Positions 17,294 to 26,312 are shown, counted from the first letter of the stretch. The stretch is 64,000 nucleotides of DNA from an uncultured SAR86 cluster bacterium (GCA_902591925.1 CACJCN010000004.1:103991-167990), one strand, 5' to 3'. Translations and numbers: made by a program. Notes: generated from the sequence alone by a model not told the origin.

Positions 17294-18647
17294 TTTTTAT
17301 TACTTCAACATCAATTGAGCCTTTATTTAATCTAGTTTTTAAAATCTCTCCTTTGCTGACATCTGAAAAAGACTTTATTGCTTCTCCTTTCTTATTAGTA
17401 ACGATCGCATATCCTCTATCTAATATTGATAGTGGGCTAAGTATTTCTATATTTTTTAGCAATTTATCAACTACATTTTTATTTAGCGTTATCTTTTCAT
17501 TGATATTTCTATGAAGTATTTCGTTAACTTGTATTAATTTATTTTTAATAAGATCTAATTTTCTGATTGGATTGTTAAAACTAATCTGAGAATCAATTTT
17601 TTCAATTTGATTCTTTTTATCATTAATGATTAATTTTTGTTGTTTTTGTATTCTTAGATCTAGATTATCTAAATATTGATTTTTCTCTCTTAACAGCGAC
17701 AAAGGATCTTTTAACCTTGATCGATTAAAATCTAGATTTCGTTTTAAGTCTTCAATAAAAGTTCTTATATTTTTGTTTATTTTTGATTTAAATTCGTCTA
17801 ACTTCTCTAAAAGTTTAAAATTAAATTCAGTTACAAGCTCTGCTGATGCTGTGGGAGTAGGAACTCGTATATCGCAAACAAAGTCACAAATAGTAAAATC
17901 AATTTCATGGCCAACTCCAGATATGGTTGGAATTGGATATGAAAAAATTTCTCTTGCTAAATCTTCATTATTGAAGCACCAAAGATCTTCTATTGAACCT
18001 CCTCCTCTAGCAAGAATGACTACATCAATTTTATTATTAGGATTTTTCTCGTTGTGCAAAACTATTCTATTAAGTGCATTGATGATACTGACGTGGGCAT
18101 TGTCGCCTTGAACTAAAGCATTACTTAATGAAATTTTAGAGTTTGGTGCTCTTCTTTTAACAGTTGAAATAATATCTTGAAATGCAGCAGTCGATGATGA
18201 GGTTACAATCCCAATATGCTTAGGAGATTGAGGTATATCTTCTTTATTTTCTAAACTAAATAATCCCTCGTTTTCTAATTTATTCTTTAGTTTTTCAAAT
18301 TGTTGCATTAGATTTCCTGCACCTGCAGGCTCAATAGTTTTTACTATTAACTGATAGTCACCTCGCGGAGCATAAATACTTACTTGACCCTTGAGCACAC
18401 ACTGATCTCCATTTTCAGGTGAAAAATTTAATTTCATGTTTTGATTTTTGAACATTGCACATCTTATTGCTCCTTCCTCATCTTTTAATGTGAAGTAGAT
18501 ATGCCCTGAACTAGGTCTTGAAAGGTTTGATATTTCCCCAACAACAGATACATTGTTGAAGTTATTTTCTAATAAATATTTTGCAGACTTATTTAATTCG
18601 CCTACTGAGATAATTTCATCATTCTGCACTACAATGTTACTAGTCAT
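17283..18647 (-). CDS. xseA: Exodeoxyribonuclease VII large subunit
   Basis: Catalytic subunit of the single-strand exonuclease ExoVII. 454 residues, usual size. N-terminal OB domain with FTLKDEEGAIRCAMF; catalytic core with IGIVTSSSTAAFQDI, ILARGGGSIEDLWCFN and the PTISGVGHEIDFTI segment with TPTASAE; then a long coiled-coil region (about 280-410) and a C-terminal DRGYAIVTNKKG segment. The start is defined by TATACT exactly six bases upstream with no Shine-Dalgarno sequence. It is divergent from the DMT exporter by 17 bp. The small subunit xseB is not in this window. Confidence 0.96.
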   Translation of the reverse strand: MTSNIVVQNDEIISVGELNKSAKYLLENNFNNVSVVGEISNLSRPSSGHIYFTLKDEEGAIRCAMFKNQNMKLNFSPENGDQCVLKGQVSIYAPRGDYQLIVKTIEPAGAGNLMQQFEKLKNKLENEGLFSLENKEDIPQSPKHIGIVTSSSTAAFQDIISTVKRRAPNSKISLSNALVQGDNAHVSIINALNRIVLHNEKNPNNKIDVVILARGGGSIEDLWCFNNEDLAREIFSYPIPTISGVGHEIDFTICDFVCDIRVPTPTASAELVTEFNFKLLEKLDEFKSKINKNIRTFIEDLKRNLDFNRSRLKDPLSLLREKNQYLDNLDLRIQKQQKLIINDKKNQIEKIDSQISFNNPIRKLDLIKNKLIQVNEILHRNINEKITLNKNVVDKLLKNIEILSPLSILDRGYAIVTNKKGEAIKSFSDVSKGEILKTRLNKGSIDVEVIKNEK

Positions 18648-18653
18648 ATTGAA

Positions 18654-18659
18654 AGTATA
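18654..18659 (-). promoter_or_regulatory. -10 hexamer TATACT six bases before xseA
   Basis: The minus strand reads TATACT-TTCAAT-ATG. Five of six positions match the -10 consensus, and the spacing predicts a leaderless xseA mRNA. The element lies in the 17-bp divergent spacer. Confidence 0.45.
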
Positions 18660-18664
18660 ACTTT

Positions 18665-19561
18665 ATGAAAATTAATTTTCAGCGAACAAATCACTTTCTT
18701 ATCCTCACACTTGGAGCTGTACTAATTGGCTTTGCACCAATTTTTGTTAAGTGGAGCATGTTGTCTTCATCAGCAATTAGCTTTTATAGGATGTTGCTAG
18801 CTATACCTTTTTTATTCTTATTAAACTTAAGATTAAATAAAAAATTTAAGTTCACTGTAAATGATAGTAAAACAATTTTTTTTGCTGCATTAGCATCTTT
18901 AGCGTTTACAACTGATTTAACTCTTTGGCATTACAGCATGAATATAACATCTGTATCCAATGCAACAATAATAGTTAATTCTTCTCCTGTCTTTGTAGCC
19001 ATACTTGGCTACATATTTTTTAGGGAAAAACTATCAAGGAGTTTTGTTGTATCTTTTATGATTACTTATATTGGAATACTGGGGTTAATTTATTTCTCAA
19101 ATAATTATGCTACTGGGAGAGTTGTTGGTGACATACTCTGTTTAATTGCGGCTTTTTTTTATGGAGTGTATTTATTAATAATTGCAAAATTAGGTAAAGA
19201 AAATTCCCTAAATATAATTTTTTACACAACATTATTTTGTTGTTTATTTTCAATAATCCCAATGCTAATTCAAGGTGGAAATATGATTCCGTCCACTTCA
19301 TTTGAATGGATAAACTTATTATTACTTGCAGTTTTATGTCAATTTGGAGGTCAATATTTAATTACTCATGGAATTGGAAAAATTTCTGCCTCAGAAGGAT
19401 CTGTAGGACTTTTAATGCAACCCATTACAGCAACTATTTTAGCTGCATTTATATTTGGAGAAATTTTAAATATTACACAAATAATATTTGTATTTGTTGC
19501 ACTTTTTGGTATCTATTTAGCAAGAATCAATCTAACCGGAAATCAACAAAAACAAACCTAA
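18665..19561 (+). CDS. DMT-superfamily transporter (EamA)
   Basis: A 298-residue integral membrane protein with ten hydrophobic helices arranged as two EamA repeats: the first with FYRMLLAIPFL and LTLWHYSMNITSVSNA, the second with CQFGGQYLITHGIGKISASEGS and MQPITATILAAFIFGE. Family members export metabolites such as amino acids or purines, but the substrate cannot be read from the sequence. It stands alone, divergent from xseA and followed by the tRNA-Val/tRNA-Asp pair after 66 bp of AT-rich palindromic DNA. Confidence 0.88.
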   Translation: MKINFQRTNHFLILTLGAVLIGFAPIFVKWSMLSSSAISFYRMLLAIPFLFLLNLRLNKKFKFTVNDSKTIFFAALASLAFTTDLTLWHYSMNITSVSNATIIVNSSPVFVAILGYIFFREKLSRSFVVSFMITYIGILGLIYFSNNYATGRVVGDILCLIAAFFYGVYLLIIAKLGKENSLNIIFYTTLFCCLFSIIPMLIQGGNMIPSTSFEWINLLLLAVLCQFGGQYLITHGIGKISASEGSVGLLMQPITATILAAFIFGEILNITQIIFVFVALFGIYLARINLTGNQQKQT

Positions 19562-19580
19562 CAAATAATGTTATTTTTTT

Positions 19581-19620
19581 CTAATAATAGTATTATTAGC
19601 ACCCTTAATTGTTAATTAAG
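19581..19620. other. Two tandem AT-rich palindromes upstream of tRNA-Val
   Basis: CTAATAATA-G-TATTATTAG (19581-19599) is a perfect palindrome with 9-bp arms; CTTAATT-GTT-AATTAAG (19604-19620) has 7-bp arms. They fill the spacer between the DMT gene and tRNA-Val. The T-run is on the wrong side of the first for a plus-strand terminator. They may be promoter or operator DNA for the tRNA transcript. Confidence 0.4.
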
Positions 19621-19627
19621 AAGGTTA

Positions 19628-19704
19628 GGGTGATTAGCTCAGTTTGGTAGAGCATCTCGTTTACACCGAGAGGGTCGGCAGTTCGAACCTGTCATCACCC
19701 ACCA
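19628..19704 (+). tRNA. tRNA-Val(UAC)
   Basis: 77-base cloverleaf: acceptor GGGTGAT/ATCACCC, anticodon stem TCTCG/CGAGA with loop TTTACAC giving anticodon TAC, T-loop GTTCGAACC. The CCA end is encoded. It is followed after 47 bases by tRNA-Asp, presumably on the same transcript. Confidence 0.97.
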
Positions 19705-19707
19705 TTA

Positions 19708-19746
19708 AGGTTGAACTTTTATTAATAACATATAAGATTCAACCTT
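19708..19746 (+). other. Inverted repeat in the tRNA-Val/tRNA-Asp spacer
   Basis: AAGGTTGAA and TTCAACCTT form a 9-bp stem around an AT-rich loop of about 21 bases, filling nearly all of the spacer between the two tRNAs. It may be a processing stem in the tandem tRNA precursor. Confidence 0.45.
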
Positions 19747-19751
19747 TATGT

Positions 19752-19826
19752 GGTCCGGTAGTTAAACGGTTATAATTCCGCCCTGTCACGGCGGCGTTCG
19801 GGGTTCGATTCCCCGTCGGACCGCCA
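19752..19826 (+). tRNA. tRNA-Asp(GUC)
   Basis: 75-base cloverleaf: acceptor GGTCCGG/TCGGACC, anticodon stem CCGCC/GGCGG with loop CTGTCAC giving GTC, T-stem CGGGG/CCCCG. Discriminator G and an encoded CCA. The DUF4149 gene starts 11 bases after the CCA, so its mRNA may be cut out of the tRNA precursor. Confidence 0.97.
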
Positions 19827-19837
19827 CTGAATTTAAT

Positions 19838-20245
19838 ATGGATACTTTAATCATAAGCCTTTTAATACTTTGCTACTCCCTAGTACTTGGAATCATTTTT
19901 GCACAAGTACTGCTTACAGCTCCCGTGGTATTTAAGGTACTGGATGATCAAAATGCATCTAAATTCTTGAGAAAAATTTTTCCACGCTACTATTTGTTAC
20001 TTTTATTAATAACCTTACTTGCCTTATTAATATCCTATTTATTTTTTGAAATATTCGATGTTTATATAGCAATTGTGGCTGTATTTTTCTCTTTTTTTGG
20101 ATACATAATTATTCCACTTACAAATAGTGCTAGAGATAGAGGCTGGGATAACCTTTTTAAATGGTTACATAACCTTAGTGTATTTAATACATTGGTAATA
20201 ATGGCTATAGCCATAGTGCAAATATTTAGAGCAACAACTTTATAA
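19838..20245 (+). CDS. DUF4149 small membrane protein
   Basis: A 135-residue protein with four hydrophobic helices. Family features of DUF4149 are visible: APVVFKVL after helix one, the FLRKIFPRYY segment before helix two, and the C-terminal LHNLSVFN motif before the last helix. Function unknown. It begins 11 bases after tRNA-Asp and ends three bases before gpsA, so it is probably carried on a tRNA-Asp-DUF4149-gpsA-DUF4389 transcript. No Shine-Dalgarno sequence is seen. Confidence 0.85.
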   Translation: MDTLIISLLILCYSLVLGIIFAQVLLTAPVVFKVLDDQNASKFLRKIFPRYYLLLLLITLLALLISYLFFEIFDVYIAIVAVFFSFFGYIIIPLTNSARDRGWDNLFKWLHNLSVFNTLVIMAIAIVQIFRATTL

Positions 20246-20248
20246 GTC

Positions 20249-21259
20249 ATGGAAAATTCCAAAAGTGTTGCAGTTCTCGGAGGAGGAAGTTTTGGTACGG
20301 TTCTAGCAAATTTAGCAGCATCAAATGGATACAATGTTTCATTATGGGTAAGGGACTCTGAACAAGCTTTAAGAATAAATTCGGAGGGTGCTAACACCAC
20401 ATATCATCCTGAATTGAAATTATCTAAAAATATAATCGCATCTGATAACTTAAAAGACGTTTTAAATAATAAATCTATAATTTTTATTGCGACACCAAGT
20501 ATTGTGTTCGAGCAAATTGTAATTAGAGTATCTGATTATATAGATGAAAAACCATATTTAGTTTCATGTACAAAAGGCATTCTTGATGATCCATTTAGAC
20601 CGTTATCAGAAATTATTTCATCAAAACTCAAAAATACTATTGGTGTTTTGAGTGGCCCAAACCTTGCAAAAGAAATAGCGGATGAAAAGATAGCAGGTAC
20701 AGTCATTGCAAGCCCAGATGAAAGTTTAATAAATATAGTTAAATCAGTTTTGTCCTCTGAAACTTTTAAAATATATTCAAGTAACGATATGCAAGGAGTT
20801 GAAATGGCTGGCGCATTAAAAAACATTTATGCAGTAATATGCGGAATGGCTGAATCACTTAAAGTTGGTGAAAATGCTATTGGACTAATACTAACACGAA
20901 GCATGGCTGAGATGAGTCGGTTTGCTGTTGCAAAAGGTGCAAATCCGATAACATTTTTAGGATTATCGGGAATGGGTGATTTAGTTGCAACATGCATGTC
21001 AACTTTATCAAGAAATTATCAACTTGGTTTTAATATTGGATCTGGAATGTCTTTATCAATGGCAAAGGAAAGCGTTGGTCAAGTTGCTGAGGGATTAAGG
21101 ACTCTTGAGGTTGTTTTAAAAGAATCATCAAAATTGAATATTAAAATGCCATTAGTCGAATCTATGTATAATATAATTTACAATAATGCTTCACCAAACA
21201 CACTTATTGATGATTTAATTAATAATCCGAATGAGGTTGATGTAGAATTTAATTATTGA
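20249..21259 (+). CDS. gpsA: Glycerol-3-phosphate dehydrogenase [NAD(P)+]
   Basis: Cytosolic enzyme reducing dihydroxyacetone phosphate to sn-glycerol-3-phosphate, the backbone for phospholipids. 336 residues, normal length. N-terminal dinucleotide fold with VLGGGSFGTVLA; conserved SGPNLAKEIA, then the catalytic Lys region GALKNIYAVICGMAESL and the LGLSGMGDLVATCMS motif. It lies three bases after the DUF4149 gene, and its stop is two bases before the ATG of DUF4389. It supplies substrate to the CDP-alcohol transferase pathway represented at 12 kb. Confidence 0.97.
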   Translation: MENSKSVAVLGGGSFGTVLANLAASNGYNVSLWVRDSEQALRINSEGANTTYHPELKLSKNIIASDNLKDVLNNKSIIFIATPSIVFEQIVIRVSDYIDEKPYLVSCTKGILDDPFRPLSEIISSKLKNTIGVLSGPNLAKEIADEKIAGTVIASPDESLINIVKSVLSSETFKIYSSNDMQGVEMAGALKNIYAVICGMAESLKVGENAIGLILTRSMAEMSRFAVAKGANPITFLGLSGMGDLVATCMSTLSRNYQLGFNIGSGMSLSMAKESVGQVAEGLRTLEVVLKESSKLNIKMPLVESMYNIIYNNASPNTLIDDLINNPNEVDVEFNY

Positions 21260-21261
21260 GT

Positions 21262-21594
21262 ATGGAAACTATTAACAAAGACGAAATTTTAAAATCAAGT
21301 AAGTGGATTAGATTCATTTTTATGGTTCTATATGCATTTGCATTAAATTTTGTTTTGCCAATATGTATTGGGCTTGCAGTTGTCCAGTTTTTATTTGTTC
21401 TTTTTACATCAAAAGTAAATCCATCAATAGCTAATGTAAATTCTTATGTTATTGAGTTTTTTGAAGATTCTTTATCATTCTTATTATTTCAAACTGAAGA
21501 GAAACCTTTTCCATTTAAAAACAACTCAGAAGGAGAGGTTGTAATTGAAGCGGAAGAAATAGAGGACCCATCCTCAAAACAAGAAACAGATTAA
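21262..21594 (+). CDS. DUF4389 membrane protein
   Basis: A 110-residue protein with a pair of hydrophobic helices ([20 protein letters not shown] and the following [10 protein letters not shown]) and a C-terminal stretch [13 protein letters not shown] that is the DUF4389 hallmark, then an acidic tail. Function unknown. The ATG at 21262 is preferred; a TTG at 21256 overlapping the gpsA stop is possible. It is convergent with folD: the restored folD frame would overlap its stop by four bases. Confidence 0.8.
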   Translation: METINKDEILKSSKWIRFIFMVLYAFALNFVLPICIGLAVVQFLFVLFTSKVNPSIANVNSYVIEFFEDSLSFLLFQTEEKPFPFKNNSEGEVVIEAEEIEDPSSKQETD

Positions 21595-22432
21595 TTAGAT
21601 GCTGCTCTCTCAGCTGATTGAAGTGTTTGAAGAATCAACGTATTAATTGTCATTGGTCCTACTCCTCCAGGCACTGGAGTATATGCGCTTGCAATTTTTT
21701 CAATATTATCAAGATCAATATCTCCACATTTTTCTGGATGGTAACCAGCATCGATAACGACCGCACCTTTTTAATCCAATCAGATTTTATAAATTTAGGT
21801 ATTCCAACGGCCCCAACAATTATATCTGCATTTTTAATTATTAAATCTAGATTCGTAGTTCTTGAATGACATATTGTCACTGTAGCATTCATATTTAAGA
21901 GCATCATTGCCATTGGCTTGCCTAAAATTGGACTCCTGCCTACAACGACAGCATTTAAGCCTTCTAACTGAATATTATGATGGTTAATTAATCTCATAAT
22001 ACCAGCAGGTGTACATGAGCCATAAGCATCAAGTCCCATTGACATGTTTCCAAAACCCAGGCAGGTTACTCCATCCACATCTTTATTAATATCTATTTCA
22101 TCAAAACACAATCTTTCATCAATTTGAGATGGAACTGGATGTTGAAGCAAAATGCCATGAACATTCACATCATTATTTAAACTTCTAATTTTTTCTAAAA
22201 GCTCTTCTGTGGTTGTATCTTTAGATAATTCAACAGCTATAGATTCCATACCAACTCTCGCACAGGTATTTCTTTTCATTTTCACATAGGTTTCAGAAGC
22301 CGGATCATTACCCACAAGAATAGTTGCTAAAGTTGGCTTAATATTTTTTGATAATAATTCCTGAACCTTTTTCTTTATAGATTCTTCAGAAATTCTTGAG
22401 AGCTCTTTACCATCTAATAATATTGCAGACAT
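21591..22432 (-). pseudogene. folD: folD with a single-base frameshift
   Basis: Bifunctional methylene-THF dehydrogenase/cyclohydrolase, a cytosolic folate enzyme. From 22432 the frame reads a normal FolD with the catalytic YVKMKRN, LLQHPVP, DKDVDGVT, TPAGIM and [11 protein letters not shown] motifs up to SDWIKK. There a run of five T on the plus strand (21768-21772) has one base too few: with one base added the frame continues as GAVVIDAG, then [16 protein letters not shown], ending at 21591 with 280 residues, the family length. As read, it runs out of frame to a stop at 21659. The intact downstream codons argue for a sequencing or assembly indel, a very recent mutation, or slippage on the homopolymer. 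Confidence 0.9.
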
Positions 22433-22438
22433 GATATT

Positions 22439-22444
22439 ATTATC
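22439..22444 (-). promoter_or_regulatory. -10 hexamer GATAAT six bases before folD
   Basis: The minus strand reads GATAAT-AATATC-ATG. It matches five of six consensus positions, predicting a leaderless folD transcript. Confidence 0.4.
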
Positions 22445-22511
22445 TCATTAATTGATATTTATGCCCATGAAGATTGCTTATTTATTATATTAACCTTAAT
22501 ATTTGCATCCT

Positions 22512-22588
22512 CGGGGTATAGCGCAGTCTGGTAGCGCACTCGCTTTGGGAGCGAGTGGTCGTAAGTTCGAATCTTACTACCCCGACCA
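22512..22588 (+). tRNA. tRNA-Pro(UGG)
   Basis: 77-base cloverleaf: acceptor CGGGGTA/TACCCCG, anticodon stem CTCGC/GCGAG with loop TTTGGGA giving TGG, encoded ACCA end. One base separates it from tRNA-Arg, so the two form one precursor. The U34-modifying TrhO is encoded just downstream. Confidence 0.97.
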
Positions 22589-22589
22589 A

Positions 22590-22666
<77 letters not shown>

Positions 22667-22677
22667 TTTTTTTTGAT

Positions 22678-23610
22678 ATGCATAGAATTGCTACTTTATA
22701 TAAATTTTCAAGGATTCAAAATCCATTAAAAACTCATAAAGATATTCGTTCAAATTTAAAAGAACTTAATATTAAAGGAACAATTCTTGTTGGCAAGGAG
22801 GGTCTCAATGGAACGATTTCTGCGAGTAGTGAAAAAAAATTAAGTAAAGCAATTAAGTATTTACGAAGTATAGATGGCTTTGATGCTTTAGATGTAAAGT
22901 TTTCTTCATCAGAAAAAAATCCATTCGTAAGAATGAAGGTTAAATTAAAAAAAGAAATCGTAACAATTGGAGATAATTCAATAGATCCAACAGAAGAGGT
23001 TGGTGAATATGTTGACCCAAATAATTGGAACAAATTAATTGAAGATAAAAACACAATTTTAATTGATGTAAGAAATAACTATGAATATTCAATAGGGACT
23101 TTTAAAGACTCTATAAATCCTAATACAAATAAATTTAGAGAATTTCCAAACTGGATAAAAAAACAAAAGTTTTCCAATAAGGACAAAGAAACAAAAAATA
23201 TAGCTATGTTTTGCACTGGTGGAATTAGATGTGAAAAAGCTTCTTCGTTGATGAAAAATCAGGGCTTTAAGAGTGTTTATCATCTTAAAGGGGGAATATT
23301 GAAATATTTTGAATTAATCTCTGAAGAACAAAGCAAATGGGAAGGAGAATGTTTTGTATTTGATGATAGGGTTTCTGTAAAACAGGACTTATCTGAGGGA
23401 ACATATGATATGTGTCATGGATGCAGAATGCCGATCACTGAAAAAGATAAGACTTCTAAAAAATATATCAAAGGTGTATCTTGTTCGAAGTGTTTTGATA
23501 AAAAAACTGAAGAACAAAAATCGAGATACATGAGCAGACAAAAACAAGTAGACTTGGCAAAAAGAAGAAATCAGCGACATATTGGACCTAAAGAGGAAGT
23601 ATTTAATTAA
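22678..23610 (+). CDS. trhO: tRNA U34 hydroxylase TrhO (YceA)
   Basis: Oxygen-dependent enzyme that hydroxylates uridine 34 of UNN-anticodon tRNAs to ho5U, the first step towards cmo5U/mcmo5U. 310 residues. An N-terminal acylphosphatase-like domain with GTILVGKEGLNGTISAS; a rhodanese domain with LIDVRNNYEYSIGTF and the active-site loop MFCTGGIRCEKAS (catalytic Cys in CTGGIRC); a C-terminal zinc-like segment with CHGCRMPI and CSKCF. It starts 11 bases after the tRNA-Pro(UGG)/tRNA-Arg(UCU) pair and is probably co-transcribed with tRNA-Pro, one of the expected substrate tRNAs. The GST gene follows after five bases. Confidence 0.94.
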   Translation: MHRIATLYKFSRIQNPLKTHKDIRSNLKELNIKGTILVGKEGLNGTISASSEKKLSKAIKYLRSIDGFDALDVKFSSSEKNPFVRMKVKLKKEIVTIGDNSIDPTEEVGEYVDPNNWNKLIEDKNTILIDVRNNYEYSIGTFKDSINPNTNKFREFPNWIKKQKFSNKDKETKNIAMFCTGGIRCEKASSLMKNQGFKSVYHLKGGILKYFELISEEQSKWEGECFVFDDRVSVKQDLSEGTYDMCHGCRMPITEKDKTSKKYIKGVSCSKCFDKKTEEQKSRYMSRQKQVDLAKRRNQRHIGPKEEVFN

Positions 23611-23615
23611 TAACT

Positions 23616-24278
23616 ATGGAATATCCAATTTTATATTCATTTATTAGATGTCCATATGCAATGAGAGCAAGAATGGCACTTAAACTTACTAATATAAGGT
23701 GTGAAATAAGAGAAGTAAGGTTAAACAATAAACCCAAACAAATGATAAATAAATCTCCAAAAGGAACTGTTCCAGTATTAGTTCTTGAGAATGAAGTAAT
23801 TGATGAAAGCAATGACATAATTAAATGGGCTCTACGCTCTAACAATGTATTTGACGGAAATATAGATCATAATCAAATAGATTTGACTAATCGTTTGATT
23901 GAGCTCTTTGACTCTAAGTTTAAATATAATCTTGATAGATATAAATATTCGACCAGATATGAAAACATTGATCCAGAAATACATAAGAGGAAATGTTTAG
24001 ATATTTTAATCTATTTAGAATCGTTAATTTCAAAAGAGGGATGGATTCTTGGTCGTAAAATAAACAAACTAGATATATCAATCCTGCCCTTTATACGTCA
24101 GTATAGAATTGCTGATATCGAATGGTTTGATAAGCAAGATAAAATAAAAGAAATCCAGAAAATTTTATCTAATTTTCTTAATTCAGACTTATTTAAAGAT
24201 GTTATGTACAAATATGATGTTTGGAATGAGAATGCCGAACCTCAGTTTTTTCCCCAAAAGAAATTAAAAAATAGATAA
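23616..24278 (+). CDS. Glutathione S-transferase family protein
   Basis: A 220-residue cytosolic protein with an N-terminal thioredoxin-fold GST domain: SFIRCPYAMRARMAL carries a CPYA motif that could act like a glutaredoxin monothiol, KGTVPVLV is the cis-Pro loop, and IDESNDIIKWAL binds the glutathione gamma-glutamyl part. The C-terminal helical domain ends with NAEPQFFPQKK. The substrate is unknown; detoxification or deglutathionylation is likely from the family. It is five bases downstream of trhO. Confidence 0.85.
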   Translation: MEYPILYSFIRCPYAMRARMALKLTNIRCEIREVRLNNKPKQMINKSPKGTVPVLVLENEVIDESNDIIKWALRSNNVFDGNIDHNQIDLTNRLIELFDSKFKYNLDRYKYSTRYENIDPEIHKRKCLDILIYLESLISKEGWILGRKINKLDISILPFIRQYRIADIEWFDKQDKIKEIQKILSNFLNSDLFKDVMYKYDVWNENAEPQFFPQKKLKNR

Positions 24279-24311
24279 TAATTTTATTTAAACTATAATA
24301 CCGAATCTTGT

Positions 24312-24389
24312 GGCGGGCGTAGCTCAGTTGGTTAGAGCGCTGGATTGTGGCTCCGGAGGCCGTGGGTTCGAACCCCATCGCTCGCCCCA
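24312..24389 (+). tRNA. tRNA-His(GUG)
   Basis: 78 bases including the extra G at position -1, which pairs with C73, the identity element for histidine. Acceptor GCGGGCG/CGCTCGC, anticodon stem CTGGA/TCCGG with loop TTGTGGC giving GTG, encoded CCA. The tig start codon lies 17 bases after the end. Confidence 0.97.
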
Positions 24390-24406
24390 GTTATGAGAGA
24401 AGAATA

Positions 24407-25702
24407 ATGAGAGTAAGTATCAAAAAATTAAAAGATCTTGAAAGAAAGATTACAGTAACAGTCCCGGTTAAGGAATATGAGACAAAATTTACTGCAAAAT
24501 TAAAAAACATTCAAACTAAAGCTAAAGTTGATGGATTTAGGAAGGGTAATGTGCCAAATGACGTTCTTGAACAAAGGTATGGCGCGTCGATACACAATGA
24601 AGTAATTAATGAAATAATTCAAGAATCTTATCCTAAAGCCATTGCTGAGTATAAAATTAGAACTGCATCATCACCACAGGTTTCAATTGAATCTGAAGAT
24701 CCAAAAAAACCTCTTGTATACTCAGCAATGACTGAGGTTTTTCCAGAAATAAAACCTAAATTTTCTAGATGGTCAAGTTATGAAAAATTTGAGATTGTTA
24801 TTGAAGAGGGCGATATAGATTTGGCTATTAAGGACATCAAGAAAAGATATGGTGAATGGAATGATGTTGAAAGAGCGGCAAAGAAAGATGATCAAGTTAT
24901 TATTGATTTTATAGGAAAAATTAATGGCGAAGAGTTTGAAGGAAATTCTGCAAAAGACTTTAAATTAGTTTTAGGAAGTAATTCAATGATACCAGGATTT
25001 GAGGATAGTATAATAGGTAAAAAATCATCCAAATTCACAATTCAATGTAAATTCCCAGACGATTATTTTAAAAAAGATCTTGCAGGTGTTGAGGCCAATT
25101 TTGATATTGATTTGAAACAAATTCAAGAAATTAAAGAAGCTAATATAAATAAAGAATTATTCACTAAACTTCAAATGGATATAAAAGAATCATCAGAATT
25201 TAGAGATGAAATTACACAAAGAATGAAAAATGAGGTGTCCGCTCAAGAAAAAGAACTCACGAAAGAGTCAATGTATGAGACCTTGTTGAAAATCAATAAT
25301 TTTAAAATTCCAAAAGTTACACTTAATGAGCAAGCTAATTTAATGAGAAAGGACGCACTTATGAGAATTGGCCACTCTGAAGATAATGCTGGAGACGATC
25401 TATTTCCAATTGATACTTTTCTAGAAAAAGCAGAAAAAAGAGTAAAACTAGATTTGCTATTCTCTGAACTTATTGGTTATTTCGAAATTAAATTAGAAAA
25501 ACAAAAAATTGATGAATTTATTGATGAAGAATCTAAAAGATATAAAGATCCTGAACAATATAAACAATGGATTATTGGGCAGCCAAATCAGATGGAACAA
25601 TTTAGGATGGTTGTTTTAGAAAAACAATTAGTTGAAAAATTAGAAAATGTTCTTAAATCTAAGAAGAAAGTGATAAAATTTTCAGAACTAGCTAACAGAT
25701 AG
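24407..25702 (+). CDS. tig: Trigger factor
   Basis: Ribosome-bound chaperone with peptidyl-prolyl isomerase activity. 431 residues, typical. The ribosome-binding domain includes the signature GFRKGNVP (residues 44-51); the FKBP-like domain begins near residue 155 with DDQVIIDFIGKINGEEFEG and includes MIPGFEDSI; a long helical C-terminal domain follows. The start at 24407 begins exactly with the family N-terminus (MRVSIKKL); a longer in-frame reading would run through tRNA-His. A purine-rich GAGAGAAGAA precedes it. First gene of the tig-clpP-clpX-lon-hupB-ppiD block, with tRNA-His just upstream. Confidence 0.97.
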   Translation: MRVSIKKLKDLERKITVTVPVKEYETKFTAKLKNIQTKAKVDGFRKGNVPNDVLEQRYGASIHNEVINEIIQESYPKAIAEYKIRTASSPQVSIESEDPKKPLVYSAMTEVFPEIKPKFSRWSSYEKFEIVIEEGDIDLAIKDIKKRYGEWNDVERAAKKDDQVIIDFIGKINGEEFEGNSAKDFKLVLGSNSMIPGFEDSIIGKKSSKFTIQCKFPDDYFKKDLAGVEANFDIDLKQIQEIKEANINKELFTKLQMDIKESSEFRDEITQRMKNEVSAQEKELTKESMYETLLKINNFKIPKVTLNEQANLMRKDALMRIGHSEDNAGDDLFPIDTFLEKAEKRVKLDLLFSELIGYFEIKLEKQKIDEFIDEESKRYKDPEQYKQWIIGQPNQMEQFRMVVLEKQLVEKLENVLKSKKKVIKFSELANR

Positions 25703-25711
25703 GTTTTTAAT

Positions 25712-26311
25712 ATGTCAGAATTTCAATCAGCATTAATACCAATGGTTGTTGAACAAACTCCAAGGGGTGAAAGGTCATTTGATATATACTCTAGATTATT
25801 AAAAGAAAGAGTGATTTTTCTATCTGGTGCAATTGACGATTACATTTCTAATCTTGTTGTTGCACAATTACTTTTCTTAGAATCTGAGAATCCTGAAAAA
25901 GATATTTCCATATATATTAACTCTCCTGGCGGAAGTATTTCTGCGGGTCTTGCTATTTACGATACTATGCAATTTGTTAAGCCTTCAATCTCAACAATGT
26001 GCATTGGTCAGGCCGCAAGTATGGGAGCTCTTCTGCTTGCTGGTGGTAATAAAAAGAAAAGATTTGCCTTACCTAATTCCAGAATAATGATTCATCAACC
26101 ATTAGGTGGTTTTCAGGGACAGGCTTCTGATTTTGAAATTCATGCTAAAGAAATACTACACATGAAAAAAATTGTTAATGAAATTCTTGCAAAACATACT
26201 GGTCAAACAATTAAAAAAATTGAAAAAGATACTGACAGAGATAATTTTCTTGATGCTGAAACAGCAAAATCATATGGAATTGTAGATAGTATTCTTGAGG
26301 AAAGAAACTAG
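25712..26311 (+). CDS. clpP: ClpP protease proteolytic subunit
   Basis: Serine protease that forms the tetradecameric chamber of ClpXP/ClpAP. 199 residues. Catalytic Ser103 in [10 protein letters not shown], His128 in [10 protein letters not shown], and the Asp in KDTDRDNFL (Asp of the triad). The short N-terminal propeptide is consistent with self-processing. It is nine bases from tig and one base before the clpX start codon. Confidence 0.98.
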   Translation: MSEFQSALIPMVVEQTPRGERSFDIYSRLLKERVIFLSGAIDDYISNLVVAQLLFLESENPEKDISIYINSPGGSISAGLAIYDTMQFVKPSISTMCIGQAASMGALLLAGGNKKKRFALPNSRIMIHQPLGGFQGQASDFEIHAKEILHMKKIVNEILAKHTGQTIKKIEKDTDRDNFLDAETAKSYGIVDSILEERN

Positions 26312-26312
26312 T

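Noticed and set aside
21618..21869. 83-residue plus-strand open frame over folD
   Set aside because: Antisense to the frameshifted part of folD; no independent features.
24347..24406. Extended N-terminus of trigger factor
   Set aside because: It would translate through the 3' half of tRNA-His; the family N-terminus begins at 24407.
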